A stretch of 64,000 nucleotides of DNA, taken from Corbicula japonica (Eukaryota; Mollusca; Bivalvia; Venerida; Cyrenidae). Under the pieces are notes generated by a model that saw nothing but the letters and a program-made list of their open reading frames with translations, searched no databases and was not told the DNA's origin. Positions 1 to 15,100 of this stretch are shown here, piece after piece. Position 1 is the stretch's first letter. Every line of letters starts with the position of its first letter. Where the stretch lies: NCBI GenBank assembly GCA_038501625.1, contig JAZAYU010000010.1, positions 9,941,380 to 10,005,379 of the forward strand. Direction: 5' to 3'. The position numbers were made by a program, and so were the translations under genes.

Positions 1-28
1 TATTTCTACTTCATTCTTTTCATTCCAG

Positions 29-117
29 ATGGGTCTGCTCTGTCAAATCTTTTTATAGCTCAACTGAGCCAAAAGGTCATGGCTAGCTATCGAGATCAGA
101 TCTCGGCAGCATCCACT
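29..117 (+). CDS. GRID2IP: Formin exon 1 (first in window), candidate
   Basis: A strong polypyrimidine tract and cattccag end at base 28. The open stretch GSALSNLFIAQLSQKV... runs to a plausible donor ACT|gtaatc, entering with two bases of a split codon and leaving in phase 0, which matches exon 2. It would be the helix ahead of the first HN domain. It has no recognisable domain of its own, so support is phase and splice signals only. Confidence 0.45.
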
Positions 118-3100
118 GTAATCTCTTGTCAACATCTGATCAGGATCTACCTATAACACTGTTTGCTTTAGATTTATTAGGTTATTTCTAACTAAAATGC
201 GACCGATTTAGATCTGGATCAGATGTAGTCACACATGCTATAAAAACTGTGTATATGGAAGTAAAGGGTTAACATTCTAAAGCCACATATTTCATCCAAT
301 TTTCATTTACCTGTGAATAATATCTTAGATGACCTTAACACTGGCTCAAATGAGCTGAAAACTGTCACTCGTTGAACATAAGGAAGACTCTGTAATATCA
401 ATAGATTCCACATTAAAATTTAATCTCCCCCCCCCCCTCCCCCCTCCCCCCTCATTATCAAAATTCCTTGGATTGTATTTTTATGTCATGGATTAATATT
501 TTAAATTTGGGTTGTTGAATTTCAGAAACTAGGTCACTGTATCAAATCATAGAAAATCGTGTCACTACAACAGTGATTCCATTCATGTTACTGGATACCT
601 AAATTTTGTTGGAGATTGTCTTGTTAATAAATGTATGTTTTGAATAGCAAACTACCCATAAGCCTTTCTGATACATTAATTCTGTTGAACTAAATATAAT
701 TCTTAATTGATATAATCATTTTGTTGCTTTCTTATAAATAGTACAATATGCCAAAACCAATCCTTGCCTGCTAATGATATATCCCTCTTTGCTTCTTCTG
801 TGTTGAATTAAATATCTAGAGGGGTAGAAATAACATAATAATCAAGGATTGTTTCCCACTATTTTTGCCAATATTAAACATTTGAAGGGAAGCAGGTGGT
901 AAAAGGTGAATAAGGACTGGTCCAGAATGTTGTTGTTGATTCCCAGTTTTATGCCCCTCCCACCTTTGAACAAGGACATTGTGGTGTGGGCGAATCTGCT
1001 CCAGAAGTGATGAAGCTAACCTTAAATGTTTGTAGGTGGCAGCCCTACCCAGATTTGATTTCATTGGTCAGGAAACTACCAACAAAGAATTTGTTAATTA
1101 TAGGATTGCCTGAAGAAGAAATTGCTGATCATGTTTACTACTTTTAAAGATTTTCACTGAACTTGTGTGGCGATTTTACAGGTTTTGTGTTGCCCTGCCG
1201 AAGAAAAGCTGATACAAAGATACAAAGGGATCGCTTTGGCTGTCTGTCAAAGAACATAACATTTGCTATAACTTTGATATAAATTTCTTAATATTTCTTC
1301 AACATACTTTCAAATCACATTGCATATAACAATAGGATCAAGATGTATATCTAGGAAATAGAAATATTTGAGTATTCCCCTTTTTAGCTCACCTGAGCTG
1401 GCTCAGGGTGAGCTATTAGGATCGATGAATGTCCGTCAGACGTCGTCCGTCGTCCGTCCACACTTAGTTCGTTAACACTCTAGCGGTCACATTTTTGCTC
1501 CGATTGTCATGAAACTTGGTCAGGATGTTTGTCTCAATGATTTCTCGGACGAGTTCGAATATGGGTCATCTGGGTCCAAAAACTAGGTCACTGTTACTAA
1601 AAATAGAATTTTCTTGTTAACACTCTAGCGGTCACATTTTTAGCTCGACTATTCGAAGAATAGGGGAGCTATCCTACTCACCCCGGTGTCGGCGTCGGCG
1701 GCTCCGTCCGTTAAACAAAATATGCACTTTGGTCCATAACTTAAAAACTACTTATGATATCAACTTCAAACTTGAAATATATATTCACCATCAAATTCTA
1801 CATCATTACCAACAAGACCCATAACTCTGCTACAAATATTTTTTAAGTTATGCCCCTTTTTCACTTAAATTTTGCGTTAAGGAAAATATGCACTTTGGTC
1901 CATAACTTATAAACTACTGGAGATATCAACTTGAAATTTGGAATATATATTCACCATCAAATTCTACATCATTACCAACAAGACCCATAACTCTGCTGTC
2001 AATATATTTCAAGTTATGCCCCTTTTTTCTTATATTATGTGTTAAGCAAAATATGCATTTTGCCCATAACTTCAAAACTACTTGAGATATTGCCTTGAAA
2101 CTTGAAATATATTTTCACCATCAAAATCTACATCATAACCAACAAGACCCATAACCCTGCTTTCAATATTTTTCAAATTATGCCCCTTTTCCACTTACAT
2201 TTTGTGTTAAGCAAAATATACACTTGGCCCTTAACTTCATTATTAATGGAGGGATTTCAAAATAACTTGGCACAAATGTTCACCATGACAAGGTGGTGTG
2301 TCGCGTACAATACCTATGCCTGTAGGTCGAAGGTCAAGGTCACTGTTACAAAAAATAGAATTTTCTTGTCCGGGCTGTAACTTTGTTATGAATGGAGGGA
2401 TTTCAATATAACTTGACACAAATGTTCACAATGACAAGGCTGTGTGTCCGCACAATACCCATGGCTGTAGATCCAAGGTCAAGGTGACTGTTACTAAAAA
2501 TAGAATTTTCTTGTCCAGGCTGTAACTTTGTTTTGAATGGAGGGATTTCGAAATAACTTGACACAAATGTTCACTATGACAGGGTGGTGTGTCGCGTACC
2601 ATGCCCATGCCTGTAGGTCAAAGGTCAAGGTCAATCTTACAAAAAATAGAATTCTCTTGTCCGTGCTGTTACTTTGTTATGAATGGAGGGATTTCAAAAT
2701 AACTTTGCACAAACGTTCACTATGACAAGGCAGTGTGTCCACACAATACCCAAGCCTGAAGGTCCAGGTCACTGTTACTTAAAACAGAATTTTCTTGTCC
2801 GGGATGTAACTTCATTATAAATGGACGGATTTCAAAATAACTTGGCACAATTGTTCACAATGACAGGGTGTTGTATCCCATACCATGACCATGCCTGTAG
2901 GTCAAGGTCACTGTTACTAAAAATAGAATTCTCTTGTCCGGGCTGTAACTTCGTTAGGAATAGAGTGATTTCAAAATAACTTGACACAAATGGTCATCAT
3001 GACAAGTTGGTGTGTCCCGTACCATGCCCATGCCTGTAGGTCCAAGGTCACTGCTACTAAAATAGAATTTTCTTGTCAGGGTTTTAAATACATTAGGAAT

Positions 3101-6100
3101 ATAGTAACTTGCCAGAAATGTTCACCATGACAAGCTGGTGAGTCGTGTACCATTTCCATGCCTTTAGGTCAGTTCTTTTCTGTAACATTACTGAAGTGAT
3201 TGATAATTGACTAAAAGTAAATATCTCTAATAAAAAAATTTCTAACAAGTTTTCTAACAACTTCAGAAATATTTCATAGTTATTCCCCTTTTCAGTTTAA
3301 TATTTATGGTACATTAAGAAATTATTTCTGTTATTTGAAATGAATTTTTCCCTTACCATTCACTTGTTAATATTTGTTAATATTTTTACTGATTGCACAT
3401 GAATGTATGGCCATAGTTGTTACTGTTTTAATCTTCAAATTGCATTTGTTTCAAATGATTCGAATAGTCGAGCATGCTGTCTCCTCTGACAGCTCTTGTT
3501 GCTCTGATTGTCATGAAACTTGGTCAGGGTGTTTGTCCCTATGATTTCTCGGACGAGTTCGAATGTGGGTCATCTGGGTCAAAAAACTAGGTCACTGTTA
3601 CTAAAAATAGAATTATCTTGTTAACACTCTAGCGACAACATTTTTGCTCCGATTGTCATGAAACTTGGTCAGGATGTTTATCCCAATGATTTCTTGGACG
3701 AGTTCGAATATGGGTCAACTGGGTCCAAAAGCTAGGTCACTGTTACTAAAAATAGAATTTTCTTGTTAACACTAGCGGTCACATTTTTACTCCGATTGTC
3801 ATGAAACTTGGTCAGGATGTTTGTCCTAATGATTTCTCAGACGAATTCGAATATGGGTCATCTGGGTCCAAAAACTAGGTCACTGTTACTAAAATTAGAA
3901 TTTTCTTGTTAACACTCTAGCGGTCACATTTTTGCTCCGATTGTAATGAAACTTGGTCAGGATGTTTGTCCCAATGCTTTCTCGGACGAGTTTGAAAATG
4001 GGTAATTTGGGTCCAAAAACTAGGTCACTGTTACTAAAAATAGAATTTTCTTGTTAACCCTCTAGCAGTCACATTTTTGCTCTGATTGTCATGAAACTTG
4101 GTCAGGATGTTTGTCCCAATGATTTCTCAGACGAGTTCGAATATGGGTCATCTGGGTCCAAAAACCAGGTCACTGTTACTAAAAATAGAATTTTCTTGTT
4201 AACACTCTAGCGGTCACATTTTTGCTCCGATTGTCATGAAACTTGGTCAGGATGTTTGTCCCAATGATTTCTCGGACAAGTTCGAGTATGGATCATCTGG
4301 GTCTAAAAACTAAGTCACTGTTACTAAAAATAGAATTTTCTTGTTAACACTCTAGCGATCACATTTTTGCTCCGATTGTCATGAAACTTGGTCGGGATGT
4401 TTGTCCCAATGATTTCTTGGACGAGTTCGAATATAGGTCCAAAAACTAGGTCACTGTTACTAAAAATAGAATTTTCTTGTTAATACTCTAGTGGTCACAT
4501 TTTTGCCTCGAATGTCATGAAACATGGTCAGGATGTTTGTCCCAATGATTTCTTGGACGAGTTCGAATATGGGTCATCTGGGTCTTGGTCACTGTTACTA
4601 AAAATAACTTTGTTGTACTCAGGTGAGCGATAAAGGGCCATCATGGCCCTCTTGTTGTACTTAGATCTGGTCGTGAAAATTTCCAAAATAAGAATAATTG
4701 CCAAATTTACTCAACCCATCCTTTGCTGTGTTGTTTTGGGTATTTCTATTTCTGTTTGCTGATATGTTTTTAGTATTTTAAACAGATAAGTAAACTTAAA
4801 CTGCTGTAATTTCTTACTTAGAGCTTGGTTCAAATAACTTGAAATTTGGTGGGCAGAATAACAACTAAACAACACAAGTGAAATTACTGGTAAAAGATAG
4901 GCACCCTTTTTAGAAGAGGGACATTTATTAGAGTAAGCATGGCAAATGTTGATATAATTATGTACAACAAAGCAATAAAATGTTGTTTTTTTCTTTTCCA
5001 GGCAGAATTTCTGTTAACAAACAAGGAGAGATCTCATATCAAAAAGGCATGGATAGAATATGAAAGTACCTGGTTAGTATGTGTTTACTAAATTTTACAA
5101 TAATTAAGGGATGAATAGTGTTTGATTAGTTTTGTCAGTATCTGCTGCAGAATTAAGTAGCAGACTTAACAGGTTATGAAGATTTACTGTAGTATCATTA
5201 TGTCTCCCCCCCTCTGGGAGAGTCATATTGTTTTTGCCCTGTCCGTCCGTCCGTCACTCCGTCTGTCCGTCTGTCACACTTCATTTCCGCTCAATAACTC
5301 GAGTACCCTTTGACCCAGAGCCTCCAAACTTAATAGGGTAATAGCCCTTATTGAGTAGAAGAACCCTATTGATTTTGGGGTCAGTAGGTCAAAGGTCAAG
5401 GTCACAGTGACCCGAAGAGTGAAAACCGTTTCCGCTCATTAACTCAAGTATCTTTTGACCCAGAGCCTTCAAACTTCATAGGATGACAGCCCTTATTGAG
5501 TAGAAGAACCCTATTGAGTTTGGGGTCAGTAGGTCAAAGGTCAAGGTCACAGTGACCCGAAGAGTGAAAACCGTTTCCGCTCAATAATTTGAGTACCCTT
5601 TGACCCAGAGCCTTCAAACTTCATAGGGTGATAGCCCTTATTGAGTAGAAGAACCCTACTGATTTTGGGGTCAGTAGGTGAAAACCATTTCCGCTCAATA
5701 ACTGGAGTACCGTTTGACCCATAGGGTGATAGCCCTTATTGATTAGAAGAACCCTATTGATTTTGGGGTCAGTAGGTCAAAGGTCAAGGCTGGGGCCCGA
5801 AGAGTGAAAACAGTTTCTGCTCCATAACTTGAGTACCCTTTGACCCAGGGACTTCAAACTTCATAGGTTGATAGCCATTATAGAGTAGAAGAACCCTATT
5901 GATTTTGGGGTCAGTAGGTCAAAGGTCAAGGTCACAGGGGCCTGAAGAGTGAAAACCGTTTCCGCTCAATAACTGGAGTACCGTTTGACCCACAGACTTC
6001 AAAATTCATAGGGTGATAGCCCTTATTGATTAGAAGAACCCTATTGATTTTGGGGTCAGTAGGTCAAAGGTCAAGGTCACAGGGGCCTGAAGAGTGAAAA

Positions 6101-9100
6101 CCGTTTCCACTCAATAATAGGAGTTCTATTTTACCCAGACCATTCAAACTTCATATGATGGATGTCCTTATTGAGTAAAAGACGCCGAAGAGTAAAAACG
6201 GTATCCGGTCAATTTCTGGAGTACCGCTTGACCATGTTAAATAGGGTAATAGCCCTTATTGAGTAGAAGAACCCTATTGATTATGGGATCAGTAGGTCAA
6301 AGGTCAAGGTCACAAAGGTCAAATAAGACTGTTTCCCGCTGACGTAAATTTGCGCAAATAAAAAAAAATTAACCAAGGCAAAATCATTATTATTATCATT
6401 ATTTGACCGATCTGTTATTGTAACCTTTTGTTTATTTGATCACGCGAGCCAGTCATGTGTCAGTTGGCCCCTGTCAATTACCGCTTCCTTTAATTTTGTT
6501 AGGCTAGTATTCCATGGTTCCGTGATGCGTGATCCGTGTGCATGTCTGTGCCTGCATCTGTGTCCGCGATTTTTCACTCACCAAAGATATCATTGGGTTT
6601 TTCCATACCTCCGCGTCCGTGTCCGCGGTGTGGAACGGACACAGAGGAATGGAATATACCCAATGATATCTTTGGTGAATGAAAAATCGCGGACACGGAC
6701 GCAGACACGACCACGGATCACGCATCACGGAACCATGAAATACAGGCCTTAGTCAATTATCAGACCCTTGTTTATTCGGTGCCGCTAATTGACGGGACCA
6801 GTTAGATCCATCTATATGGGCCCTAATATAATTGGATTGTTAAATTGCGTACCCGTTTTATGTTCAAAGTGTCAATAAATTGTAAAACAATTACTCAAAC
6901 AGGGTTTATAAATTTAAAAAAAATGTTTTTACGTGTCAAAATAAATAAACAGAATGAGATAACAACGATACATTTTGGTAAAACATGACTTATCGTAACC
7001 TAAATGCACAGACTTATTTGTTGTAACAGTTTTGAAGTAACATTTAAAATATTACAAAAGAAATTCGACAGTAATAACTAATTGTATTTCCTTTATGAAT
7101 ATGATTATTCAATACCTCAAATTTAAATAAAATAGCAATACGAGCAACTAAATACAAAGTGTAGGTAAATTCAGACAGCACGTTTCAGATACGTATGTGG
7201 AACTACATTGTTAAATATTTGCTTAGGTTTTAAATTCACGCACTGGCCCGAGCGTGTAATATGCGAAAATTAAGCTATGGCTAAATAAAATGATACCACA
7301 GTATCAAACTGCCCATATTAGGAAAATATCTGAGGGCTTACCTTTACTACTGGGGCAATAGTTTTTAGATGGCAACTGATCGTAACTATATACATCTAGA
7401 TACACATTTTATTACATGGATGACCAGTGTACATTCAGATCAGATGGCACATTCTTGCCATAGTTCTTAATGCAATTAATAAAATCCTGGTAATGATCAA
7501 TTTTCCATGAAACACCCATTCAAAACAAATGATATGGATGAGATTGTAAACAATAGTATAATAGTAAGACCATTACATTAATTCAGCAGGTAAAGTGTCA
7601 ACCTTTTTTCTCAGGGAATCAGGGCTTATATGCAGTGTAGATCCAGATCAGCCTGCACATCTGTGTTATCTTATCAGAATCTACACAGTCTGCTTCTTCA
7701 TCAGCCTTTCATTACCATGGATACTAAGAGACGTGCATATCATGGTAAGACTGCTTGGATCTGCCATAAGCCCCTGGTCAAACATGGAATATGACCAGTA
7801 TCCATGGTAATGAAAGGTTGAAAAACAATAACAACATTCTATATTTCAGTAACATTGTGAAGTTGTTACATTCTATATTTCAGTAACATTGTGAAGCTGT
7901 TACATTCTATATTTCAGTAACATTGTGAAGCTGTTACATTCTATATTTCAGTAACATTGTGAAGCTGTTACATTCTATTTTTCAGTAACATTGTGAAGCT
8001 GTTACATTCTATATTTCAGTAACATAGTAGAGCTGTTTGAATCAGTGTCTCAAGTTTTAGATACACCTTCGAAGAAAACATTGTGGATGTTTATCCTGGC
8101 ACGACTGTCCCCTCCCCACCAACAGTATTGTATCAACCAGATCTCCATGCCCAGAAATATTCTACTTGGTAAGTGGTATTTGCTTTTAACACTTAACTCC
8201 GGAACATCCTGATCAGATAACAGGGATGTGTTGGCAGATCTGGATCTACACTGGTTGCAGATGCGTAAACATGCGTATATGGAGAAAAGATTTAATTTGA
8301 TTGTTCTGTATTCATACTTTGGTTTTTTGTGTCGCCCTTTCGAAGAAACGGCTATATATAGGGACCGCTTTGTTGGTCCGGCGGTCCGGCACAAAAACTT
8401 AACGTTGGCTATAACTTTGCCATTTCTTAATATTTCTTTATCAAACTTTCAAATTATATTGCTTATGACAACACGCACTAGATGATGCCAAATTCTCAAG
8501 GTCAAGGTCACATTTGATGGAATTATGCCCCCTTTTGTACTTGGATTTTTACACGAAAACTTTATGTTGGCTATAACTTTGTCATTTCTTAACATTTTTA
8601 CTTCAAACTTTCAAATTATATTGCTTATGACAACACACTCATGATGATGCCAAATTCTTTAGGTCAATGTCACATTTGATGGAGTTATGCCCCTTTTTGT
8701 ACTTGCATTTTCATTCTGAGAGAGCACCAGAGGGCGACACAAGTGTTCAACTGAACACCCATCTAGTTATATTAACTTGAAACTTGGAATATATATTCAC
8801 CATTAATATCTATATCGTTTTCAACAAAATCATAAAACTCCATTTATAAAGGTTTTATTAAATTTGCAACCAGCATAGATCAAGTTGAGCTGGCAGATCC
8901 ATCCGATCTGGTTGAACTGTTGTACACTGTTTGCTTCTTGGTCAGAAATATCCTTATAAATATAAAAGTTTACAGCATAGATCTGGATCAGAGGGCATCA
9001 GGATCTACATTGTTTGCCCATAGCACGGAAACCAGTCTCAAATCTCAAGCATCTGATTGGCTGAAATGGCGACCATGTCGCCATTTCAGCCAATCAGATG

Positions 9101-12100
9101 CTTGAGATTTGAGACTGGTTTCCGCCATAAAAGTCATATCTGTGAAGCAGTTTAGTTTAAACTTATTTATTTTACATCAGTTGTTTAACAAGTTTTTCCA
9201 ACTTATATTAATCACGCTCGATGACTGCTTACCAATGTGGATTGGGGAAACTGCATACTTATCTCATCCCTGGTGGGTTTCAAACCAGCAGTCTATAGAT
9301 TTGGAGCCTGACGCTCTACCCATAGACCACTGTTATTTTATAACACTATTGGGTTAACTATTTTATTAAAATAAGTTAAATCAGATGATAAATATTTTCA
9401 ACATGTCATTTATTTGTTATGTTATGATTGTGAATAGTTGAGCATGCTAATAGTCGAGCGTGATGTTTCCTCTGACAGCTCTTGTTTTATATTTCTTCAT
9501 ACATTTCAGAATGTGTGGAGAAACTGGACAAAGAGAACAACAGAGGTCACAGAATGTCTGAAGACAGTAAGTGAGATATAGGTGGTTTGTTTAACACTCT
9601 TAGACTACCAGTGTTTCTAAAATTTCAAAATCCCAATCGGACATTTGCGCCAAAATTTACTATTCTCCGACTTCTGGTTCGCACTAACAGCGACTTCCTG
9701 TCCTCACAAACTGTGACTTACGGTCCCCGCGTTCAGCACATTTAACTCTCCAGACCCCCAGTCCATTTCTCTCTTACAGCATATTTTCTTGCCGGAGATA
9801 TCCTACAACCTCTCAACAGATTTATTTCATGATTTTCGTCTTCAGCGTCTTTGTTTTAATTGACAAGCATCCCATGCATTTAAAACGTGAGGAAATAGTT
9901 CAAAGTTGTAATCTAAATAGTTCAAAGTTGTAATCTACAGCAGTGTTCATATAGATTGTGAAGTGGATTATTTGGTTCATTGAACATGTTTTAACTCTCG
10001 GAATTTCAGGAGGCAAGTATTCGCTTTACGTAAATATACGTCGATTATGTCATGCTTTGTAATAAAATATTATAGTTCTTTGAAATAGGTTCTATTCTTT
10101 ACCGAATGTAGTAATTCTTGAATCTACAAGAACTTGCACGAGTCGGAAATAAATGTTGCGTACGTAGATTTTTGTAAATTTAAAGTTTATTTAAATCGTT
10201 AGGGCCATAAGTAAGCCAGCCGGTCAATCAATTAATATATTCTTTGCGCCTTTTCAACTTTGCTGTGAAAGGCAAATCCGCATTATAGAAGTTTTCTTTA
10301 AATTTGCGAAACAGCATTTTAAACATACTTTATTTTATTTGTTCCTCGGTCATTTTTAATTAAGCACATCAGACTAACGCTTCTTTCAATAAAATGCAAA
10401 CTGTTTTATTCGTTTACGTTAATTATTACAATCACGGGTATTGCCACTTTTAATTCTGACATCAAACAGCCTTTGACTAGCACAGTTCTATGCAAATTAA
10501 ATAAACCCACCCGTTGTTAAAATGAGACAGACCACATCCCATTTTTTCTATGCCGCAGGCTATTCACGGGACATGTAGTCGTGGTAGTCATGGTAGCAGA
10601 GTTGTGATTTTGATAATTGTCAGATTAATAGCTTATTAAGCTGTGAAAAAATGTACATGTTCATAACCGATATCAAAATGTACATGTTGGTAATTTTGTA
10701 ACAATTTATAGGCCACTTTTCATGACCAATTTTTTTCACCAATTTTGAATTTCAATCAGACATTTTTCCCAGACATTTTTCCCGAAAATCGGTCAATGAC
10801 CGGCCTGCCGAAATTTTAGAAACACTTTAGACTTCCATTCTGACAAATATCACAAAATAAATTATAAATCAGGGTGCTGTTTCATCAAACACGATGCTGT
10901 CTTAGCGTAACTTTTGTTGTACAACATTTTTATGACAATTTAGGTGTGAGAATCATAAGACATCTGTCTGTCTTTTCTTTAGACGTTTTCATGAAACAGC
11001 CCCTGATTTGTGAAATTTGCTGGGCAATGCATTTATTTGAGTAACCAACAATTTTTTGAGAGGTTTTCTTTTTGCAAATTCATGATCAGGTTATTAATAA
11101 TTATTATAACTTGGCCACAAAAGTTGACCACTAGTTTTGCATTATATTTTATTTACAATAAATTGTATTTATAATAAATGATGTATATTATAAAAGGAAA
11201 GTAGGGGAAGGGTCTGTATTATATACTCTTTTTGTTTTGAGTCATACCAGAAATTCCATAGAATGTTATCTTTTTTAAAAATCATATTGAAAACAAAACC
11301 AAGTTCTTCAACAGTTTTTTTTATAATTAACAAACACATTCTGTTTATCTTGCAAGCTACTTGTCTTAAGGTGAAATATTTTTTGTAGTGTAGCTGACAG
11401 CCTTAAAATATCAAGCATCTTTAAAATTACATTGATCAGACTAGTAGAACTTTAGCACTGTTGTGGGACTGCTTGAGATTTATAGACTGGGCCCAATGTT
11501 TTAAAACCTAGATTTGAGTCTAGTCTTCATTCTCAGTTTTATAATCTTTGGTCCTGGTTTCAATATCAGTTTTATAACGAGAAAAGGTACCTTCGGACAG
11601 TTGACGTCAATTATTGAAATGACGTCATAATTTTGAGCAGACGACATTCATTATTATGCATTTCGCGGTAAAAATACAATTTTATTGACAAAATTTGTAA
11701 ACAAATCACCTTTTAGATATGAGAAAATAATAGATTGTTGTAAGTTATTTCTAAATATAGTAACAACTAAAATGTCACAAAATATGACCGAATGCACCTT
11801 TTCCCGTGACGACCCCCATATTTTCCCTGATATTCACCACCACCAGTGTAGATCATGATCAGTTTGAACATCTGGGTCATCTGATCTGGACCTACGCTGG
11901 TCAATTTTAAGTTCATATTTTATTATTTTTTACCAAGAAGCAATCAGTGAAGAACATGATCAAACTGCAAGATTTATTGAAAGCGTATGGGTTATAAGCT
12001 GAACCCAATGGTATAAGATTACATGTTTGTATTGGCTGATATATGACAGAAGTAAGTTTACCGATATTCATCACTGATTGTCTTTTAGATGAGTCCTTAC

Positions 12101-15100
12101 ACACCCTGAACCTGTTTTGGGGTCTGTCAGGCATCCTGGCACACACTATAGCTGCTTTTACATTGGTTGCCTCTGCAATGTTTATTTGTGTTCAACAAAA
12201 TAAAAGTATAATATATTTTTTAAACAGGGGACACGGTACCCCCATCTGGCTGGGGATCCAGGAAGTCAAATGTCAAACTGTCGTCCTTCCAGCAGCAAGT
12301 GGAGTATCTGCTTACATCAAGAGAAAGATCCATGCTGAAGAAAGCTCTGCAACTTTATTCTGAAAACAGGTACAAGAATTACATGGGTGAAAGTTTTCAG
12401 GATTATGCCTGAAATTCAGGTTTGGGTGTGTCTAAATATGGTTGATTTTCTTTATTTTTCCTATATAAATTGACAAATTTTCTGGATTAAAGATTTTTCA
12501 GATTTTCTACCTTTCAGCCATGGATTTATATGTGAACAATACAAATGTGAAGGGAATAACAAACTTTTGGAACCACTGTTTGTTGATTTTTTGCCAAATG
12601 AAAAAAAGTTAATCACCCTAAATCAACAATAAATGGACTGGCAGAAATTGAAAAAATTTGAATTTATTACTTTTTTTCTTTTTTATTGAATTTAAAATAG
12701 CAGGTTAACTGTTACACCACTAATGCAAATTTCATCCCATGCGTGACAGAGATAGATGCAGATCAGTCTGCACACCTTTAAAGTCTGATGAGGATCTACA
12801 CACTTAGATTTATTAGGTTATTTCTGATTAACCCTTTCCTTGATATATACGCATTTTTACGCATGTGCGACCAGTGTAGATCCAGATCAGCCGGCACATC
12901 CGTGCCGTCTGATCAGGATCTTCACTGGTCGCATTTTGGTCAGATATAACCTAATGAATCTAAAAGCGAACAGTTTAGATCCTGATCAGACGGCACTGAT
13001 GTGCTGGCTGATCTGGATCTAAACTGTTCGCCCTAGCAATTAAGGTGTGTCTGTACAGGAAAGGGTTAAGAATTGAGCACAGTAGATGTAGATGTTCAGG
13101 GTGATCTGGATCTATGCTGGTCACACAGGAGATATAAGCAATATCTCATTGAGTAAGGGTTTCAAGTTATTACATGAGCTACCAGACTGACTGTAGATCC
13201 AGATTAGCCAACACATCCATGGCCCAAGATCATAAAACTAAGTTTTGAGATCAGTCTCAAATCTCAAGGATCTGATTGGCTGAAATGGCGACTGGTCGCC
13301 ATTTCAGCCAATCAGATGCTTGAGATTTGAGACTGATCTCCAGATTTAGTTTTATGATCTTGGGCATAGGTCATCTTATCTGGATCTACACTGCTTCTTG
13401 GTCAGAAATAACCTAATGAATCCAAAAACAAACTGTGTAGACCTAATCAGTTATTTGCAAGATGATCTAGATCTACACTATTCACCAAAGCAATAACAGG
13501 CACATCTATGTAGTAAACAGTTAAAGGTTAAGGGTTTGTCTAAATTTGCCCAAGATCATAAAACCAAATCAAGAGACCAGTCTCAAATCACAAGCATCTG
13601 ATTGGCTCCAATCTCAGTTTTATAATCATGGCTCATTATTTGCTTTCAGGAATGTTGATCACTTGATAGAAGACCTAGATGTGATTTTAGACACGCCGTC
13701 AAAACGGACGTTATGGATGTACATTGTCCCGCTGTTGACACAGATCCACCAGGATGTTGTTAAAGAAAAAGTGGGCAATAAACAAATGGACAACACCGAT
13801 GTTGCAGGTAAGTAAGTAAGAAATCCAGGATCCAAGATCATAAAACTAAGTTTGGAGACCGGTTTCAAATCTCAAGAATCTGATTAGCTGAAATGGCAAC
13901 CAGTCTCACTGTTTCAGCCAATCAGATGCTTGAAATTTGAGACTGGTTTCAATTCTCAGTTTTATAATCTTCAGCACAGGTTGTTGGTGGTACATTAGTT
14001 TTGGAATCCAGGTCATTAGTACATCATAGTTTAGTACTCTGACTGGGCCTAAGATCATCAAACTGAGATTTAAAACCAGTCTCAAATCTCAAGCATCTGA
14101 TTGGCTGAAATAGTGATCGGTCTCCAATCTTAGTTTTATGATCTTGGGCCTAGGTTGTTGGTGTTAGGTCAGTTTCAGAATCTAGGTCATTAGTACATCA
14201 TAGTTTAGTATTGTGAACAGTGTACCTTCAAAGTTGGTATCCAACTCAATCTCCACCTCCACACACATGCATCAACAGCAACTCTCCCTCTCCCTAGCCT
14301 CAACCCCTTCTCTGACCCCAGATCAAATTTTTAATTTAAAAGTGCCCTGTATATGTTGGATTCAAATATCTAAGTTGATATTTAGAAATCTAGAGTACGT
14401 GACATGCATTCACTGTTTACAGTTACCATTCATTGTCCTTAACCCTGTACTCGATATTTACACATTTTATCCCATGTATGAACAGCATAGATCCAGATCA
14501 GCCAGCACATTCATGCCTTCTGATCAGCTACACCGCTGTTTGGTCAGAAATAACCTATTGAATCAAAAAGCAAACTGTGTAGATCCTATTCAAATGGCAC
14601 AGATGACTGTTCACCCATGCAATAAAGGTGTATCTATTGAGTAAAAGGAGAAAACTATATGTCTTCTTTCTTTTTCAGACCCTGTGCCGTCAGTTCAAAG
14701 AAATATCGCTGGAAAGAAGTCTCAAGTAAGTTTTGTTTTACTTTGAACTATATTTAAGTGAAATTTGGTATTAGATGTTTTTCATGCATTAGATAATAGT
14801 TTCATCATCTCCTCTTTTGAAGAGGGCAATATTACTTTATCCATTTGTCCATCTATCAGCCACAAAAACTTTATGTTGCCTATAACTTTGCCATTTCTAA
14901 ATATCTCTCCATCAAACTTTTAATATATGAAGATGTACCAAAAGCTCTGTAAGTCAATGTCTCCTTTGACAGAATTACACGCTTTCTAATTTAAGACTTA
15001 TTATTATTTGTTATTATGATTAATTATAGGAGGTTGCATGAGTGTTCAAAAACATCCATGTAGTTTTAAATAGTTTTATTTCTTTCTGACAAAAGTTTGT

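Noticed and set aside
5073..5076. Alternative exon 2 donor at gtatgt (5077)
   Set aside because: It would leave phase 0, whereas exon 3 needs two bases from exon 2; the HN repeat alignment also favours the 5072 junction.
14213..14644. 143-codon plus-strand frame
   Set aside because: Half is family A sequence; no acceptor or donor in phase with the formin exons.
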